In this document: in pieces, positions 62,820 through 64,000 of the stretch | How the letters are laid out: every line of letters starts with the position of its first letter | Numbering within the stretch: position 1 is the stretch's first letter | Assembly (NCBI RefSeq): GCF_000720425.1 | Contig: NZ_JOAJ01000004.1 | Location: 310,001-374,000 of the forward strand | Reading direction: 5' to 3' | DNA: 64,000 nucleotides | From: Nocardia rhamnosiphila NBRC 108938 | Lineage (GTDB): Bacteria > Actinomycetota > Actinomycetes > Mycobacteriales > Mycobacteriaceae | Position numbers and translations under genes: made by a program | The notes under the pieces: model-generated | Database searches by the model: none | Seen by the model: the letters and a program-made list of their open reading frames with translations, nothing else | What the model was told of the DNA's origin: nothing

Positions 62820-64000
62820 TCAGCCCTCTTCGCCGGCCGTGCCCGCGAGCCGGGCCAGCAACCGCGGCGCGATCACCGAGAACGATTCCACCGTCGTCAT
62901 ATCGTCGTGTGTCGCCGGTACCGCGTATTCGACGATTTCCCCGGCTACATACGGCAACCAGTCCTCCGCCCGCGGGCCGGCCTGCCGCGCACCCGGTGTG
63001 GGTACCTCGGCGCGGAAGAAATCGATGACACCGCTGTAGGTCCGGGGCCGGTGTTCGGAGATCAGTTCCGCGGATCGCGCGGCGGTCCGGTACACCCCGC
63101 GCAACCGTTCCACCGGCAGGGTCAGCAACTCCGGCGGGATCAGCTCGTGCAGCCGTTCCAGTTCGGCGTCGTCGAGTTCGCCGACGCCCCGGTCGGCCCC
63201 CGCTTCCTCGGTCACGATGCCCTGTTCCACCAGCGCCGCACGGAGCAGGGTTTCGAAGATTCCCGGATCGACGGCGGGATGGCTGTCGAGCAGGGCCAGC
63301 ATCTCGACCTGCTCCCCCGCCGCCTGCAATTCGGTGGCGATGGCGTGCGCCAGCACACCGCCCAAGGACCAGCCGAGCAGGCGATACGGACCGTCGGGCT
63401 GGATCCGCCGGATCTCCGACAGATACCGGGCCGCGATCTCCGCCAGCGAATCCGGCGCGTAGTCGGGTTCGGTGTAGGCGGGCGACTGGAGACCGTAGAT
63501 CGGCTGATCGTCCGGCAGCAGTCCGGTCAGCGCGGCGAAACTCCACGCCAGCCCGTCCCGGGCGTGGACAGCGAAAATCGGGGTCGCCGTACCGGTCTCC
63601 CGGATGGGCAGCACCACCCGCAATGCCGCCTCGGACAGTTCCGCCGCGGCACCCGGCTCGACGATCCGCCCGGCGAGCCCGGCGACCGTCGCCTCGGTGA
63701 ACATCCACTGCACACTGATCTCGGCCCCGGTGACCGCACCCAGCCGGGCCGCCACCTTGGTCGCGAGCAGCGAGTTACCGCCGAGGGCGAAGAACGAATC
63801 GTCCACACCCACCCGGTCCACGCCCAGAACTTCGGCGAAGACTTCGGCGACGGTCTGTTCCAGCGGGGTGCGCGGGGCGCGGTAGCCGGCGTCGGCCGCG
63901 AAAACCGGTTCGGGCAGCGCGTTGCGGTCCAGCTTCCCGGCGGGGGTCAGCGGGATCTCATCGATCACCATGATCGACGACGGCACCATATGGCCCGGCA
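62820..64000 (-). CDS. Nonribosomal peptide synthetase, C-terminal A-T-TE end (5' part outside window)
   Basis: About 393 residues, open to the window edge. First the last adenylation motifs (MVPSSIMVIDEIPLTPAGKL, A10 Lys), then a thiolation domain with DSFFALGGNSLLATK (phosphopantetheine Ser), then a type I thioesterase (about 110-393) with GWSLGG nucleophile and a late ATHDDM His. The TE would release the peptide, so this is the last module of an assembly line. Upstream modules and the product cannot be inferred from here. Confidence 0.93.
   Translation of the reverse strand, partial: PGHMVPSSIMVIDEIPLTPAGKLDRNALPEPVFAADAGYRAPRTPLEQTVAEVFAEVLGVDRVGVDDSFFALGGNSLLATKVAARLGAVTGAEISVQWMFTEATVAGLAGRIVEPGAAAELSEAALRVVLPIRETGTATPIFAVHARDGLAWSFAALTGLLPDDQPIYGLQSPAYTEPDYAPDSLAEIAARYLSEIRRIQPDGPYRLLGWSLGGVLAHAIATELQAAGEQVEMLALLDSHPAVDPGIFETLLRAALVEQGIVTEEAGADRGVGELDDAELERLHELIPPELLTLPVERLRGVYRTAARSAELISEHRPRTYSGVIDFFRAEVPTPGARQAGPRAEDWLPYVAGEIVEYAVPATHDDMTTVESFSVIAPRLLARLAGTAGEEG

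Overview
The window looks like chromosome of a Nocardia-type actinomycete (order Mycobacteriales). The evidence is very high GC, MspA-family porins arranged as NfpA/NfpB-like pairs, an MprAB-PepD envelope-stress module, a PerM homologue, Glp/GlpR division proteins, a Ruc (FmdB-like) chaperone and a conservon. From memory, the gene order follows two stretches of the Mycobacterium tuberculosis map in pieces (roughly Rv0981-Rv0996 and Rv0944-Rv0957). This assignment is inferred from gene content; no database search was possible.

Layout. 1-1.9 kb: end of a saccharopine-dehydrogenase-like gene coupled to an SGNH hydrolase. 2.0-2.2 kb: tRNA-Ala(CGC) with a terminator. 2.3-6.5 kb (minus): galU, glp (MoeA/gephyrin-like), rimJ-like acetyltransferase, glpR/sepX-like membrane protein. 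6.6-8.5 kb (plus): 5-formyl-THF cyclo-ligase, then ruc behind a CIRCE-like operator, then an SAF-domain protein. 8.6-11.7 kb (minus): four MspA-family porins as a duplicated two-gene unit, with a perfect CRP/GlxR palindrome upstream. 12.3-17.8 kb (minus): mprA, mprB, a 1.1-kb repeat-rich gap, pepD, moaB2 and a small conserved gene; matching direct repeats (MprA boxes) lie before mprA and before pepD.

18.3-23.9 kb (plus): conservon cvnABCD followed by two membrane-protein genes. 24.1-27.1 kb: divergent zinc-free ribosomal protein cluster (L32, L31B and a CobW/Mrf-like protein on minus; L28, L33, S14, S18 on plus) around two Zur-like boxes. 27.2-28.1 kb: a lipoprotein and a small secreted protein. 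28.3-35.6 kb (minus): purH, purN (apparently a CTG start), perM, a 34-kDa-antigen-like protein, sucD, sucC. 36.0-40.7 kb: M23 peptidase with an upstream coupled small frame, a membrane protein, uvrD1/pcrA. 41.0-44.8 kb: chorismate mutase with a structured leader, a GabD-type dehydrogenase, pgi. 44.8-49.9 kb: HxxxD acyltransferase-like protein, AidB-like acyl-CoA dehydrogenase, secreted lipase, PH-like membrane protein.

50.0-53.7 kb (minus): thyA-folA, a cupin, DyP peroxidase with a C-terminal cargo tag, and its encapsulin shell. 53.8-58.1 kb (plus): cobF, DUF2630 protein, FAD disulfide oxidoreductase, type-B carboxylesterase. 58.1-60.5 kb: 2OG-Fe(II) oxygenase next to transposase debris (accessory patch). 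60.5-64 kb: Fpg/Nei glycosylase, K+ channel, mycothiol-dependent isomerase-like protein, and the A-T-TE end of a nonribosomal peptide synthetase that continues past the window.

The strongest regulatory story is that several stress modules sit with readable operators: CIRCE on ruc, MprA boxes on mprA and pepD, Zur boxes on the alternative ribosomal proteins, and CRP/GlxR sites near the porins and the sucC/M23 divergence. I did not see a CRISPR array, intact prophage or intact transposon.
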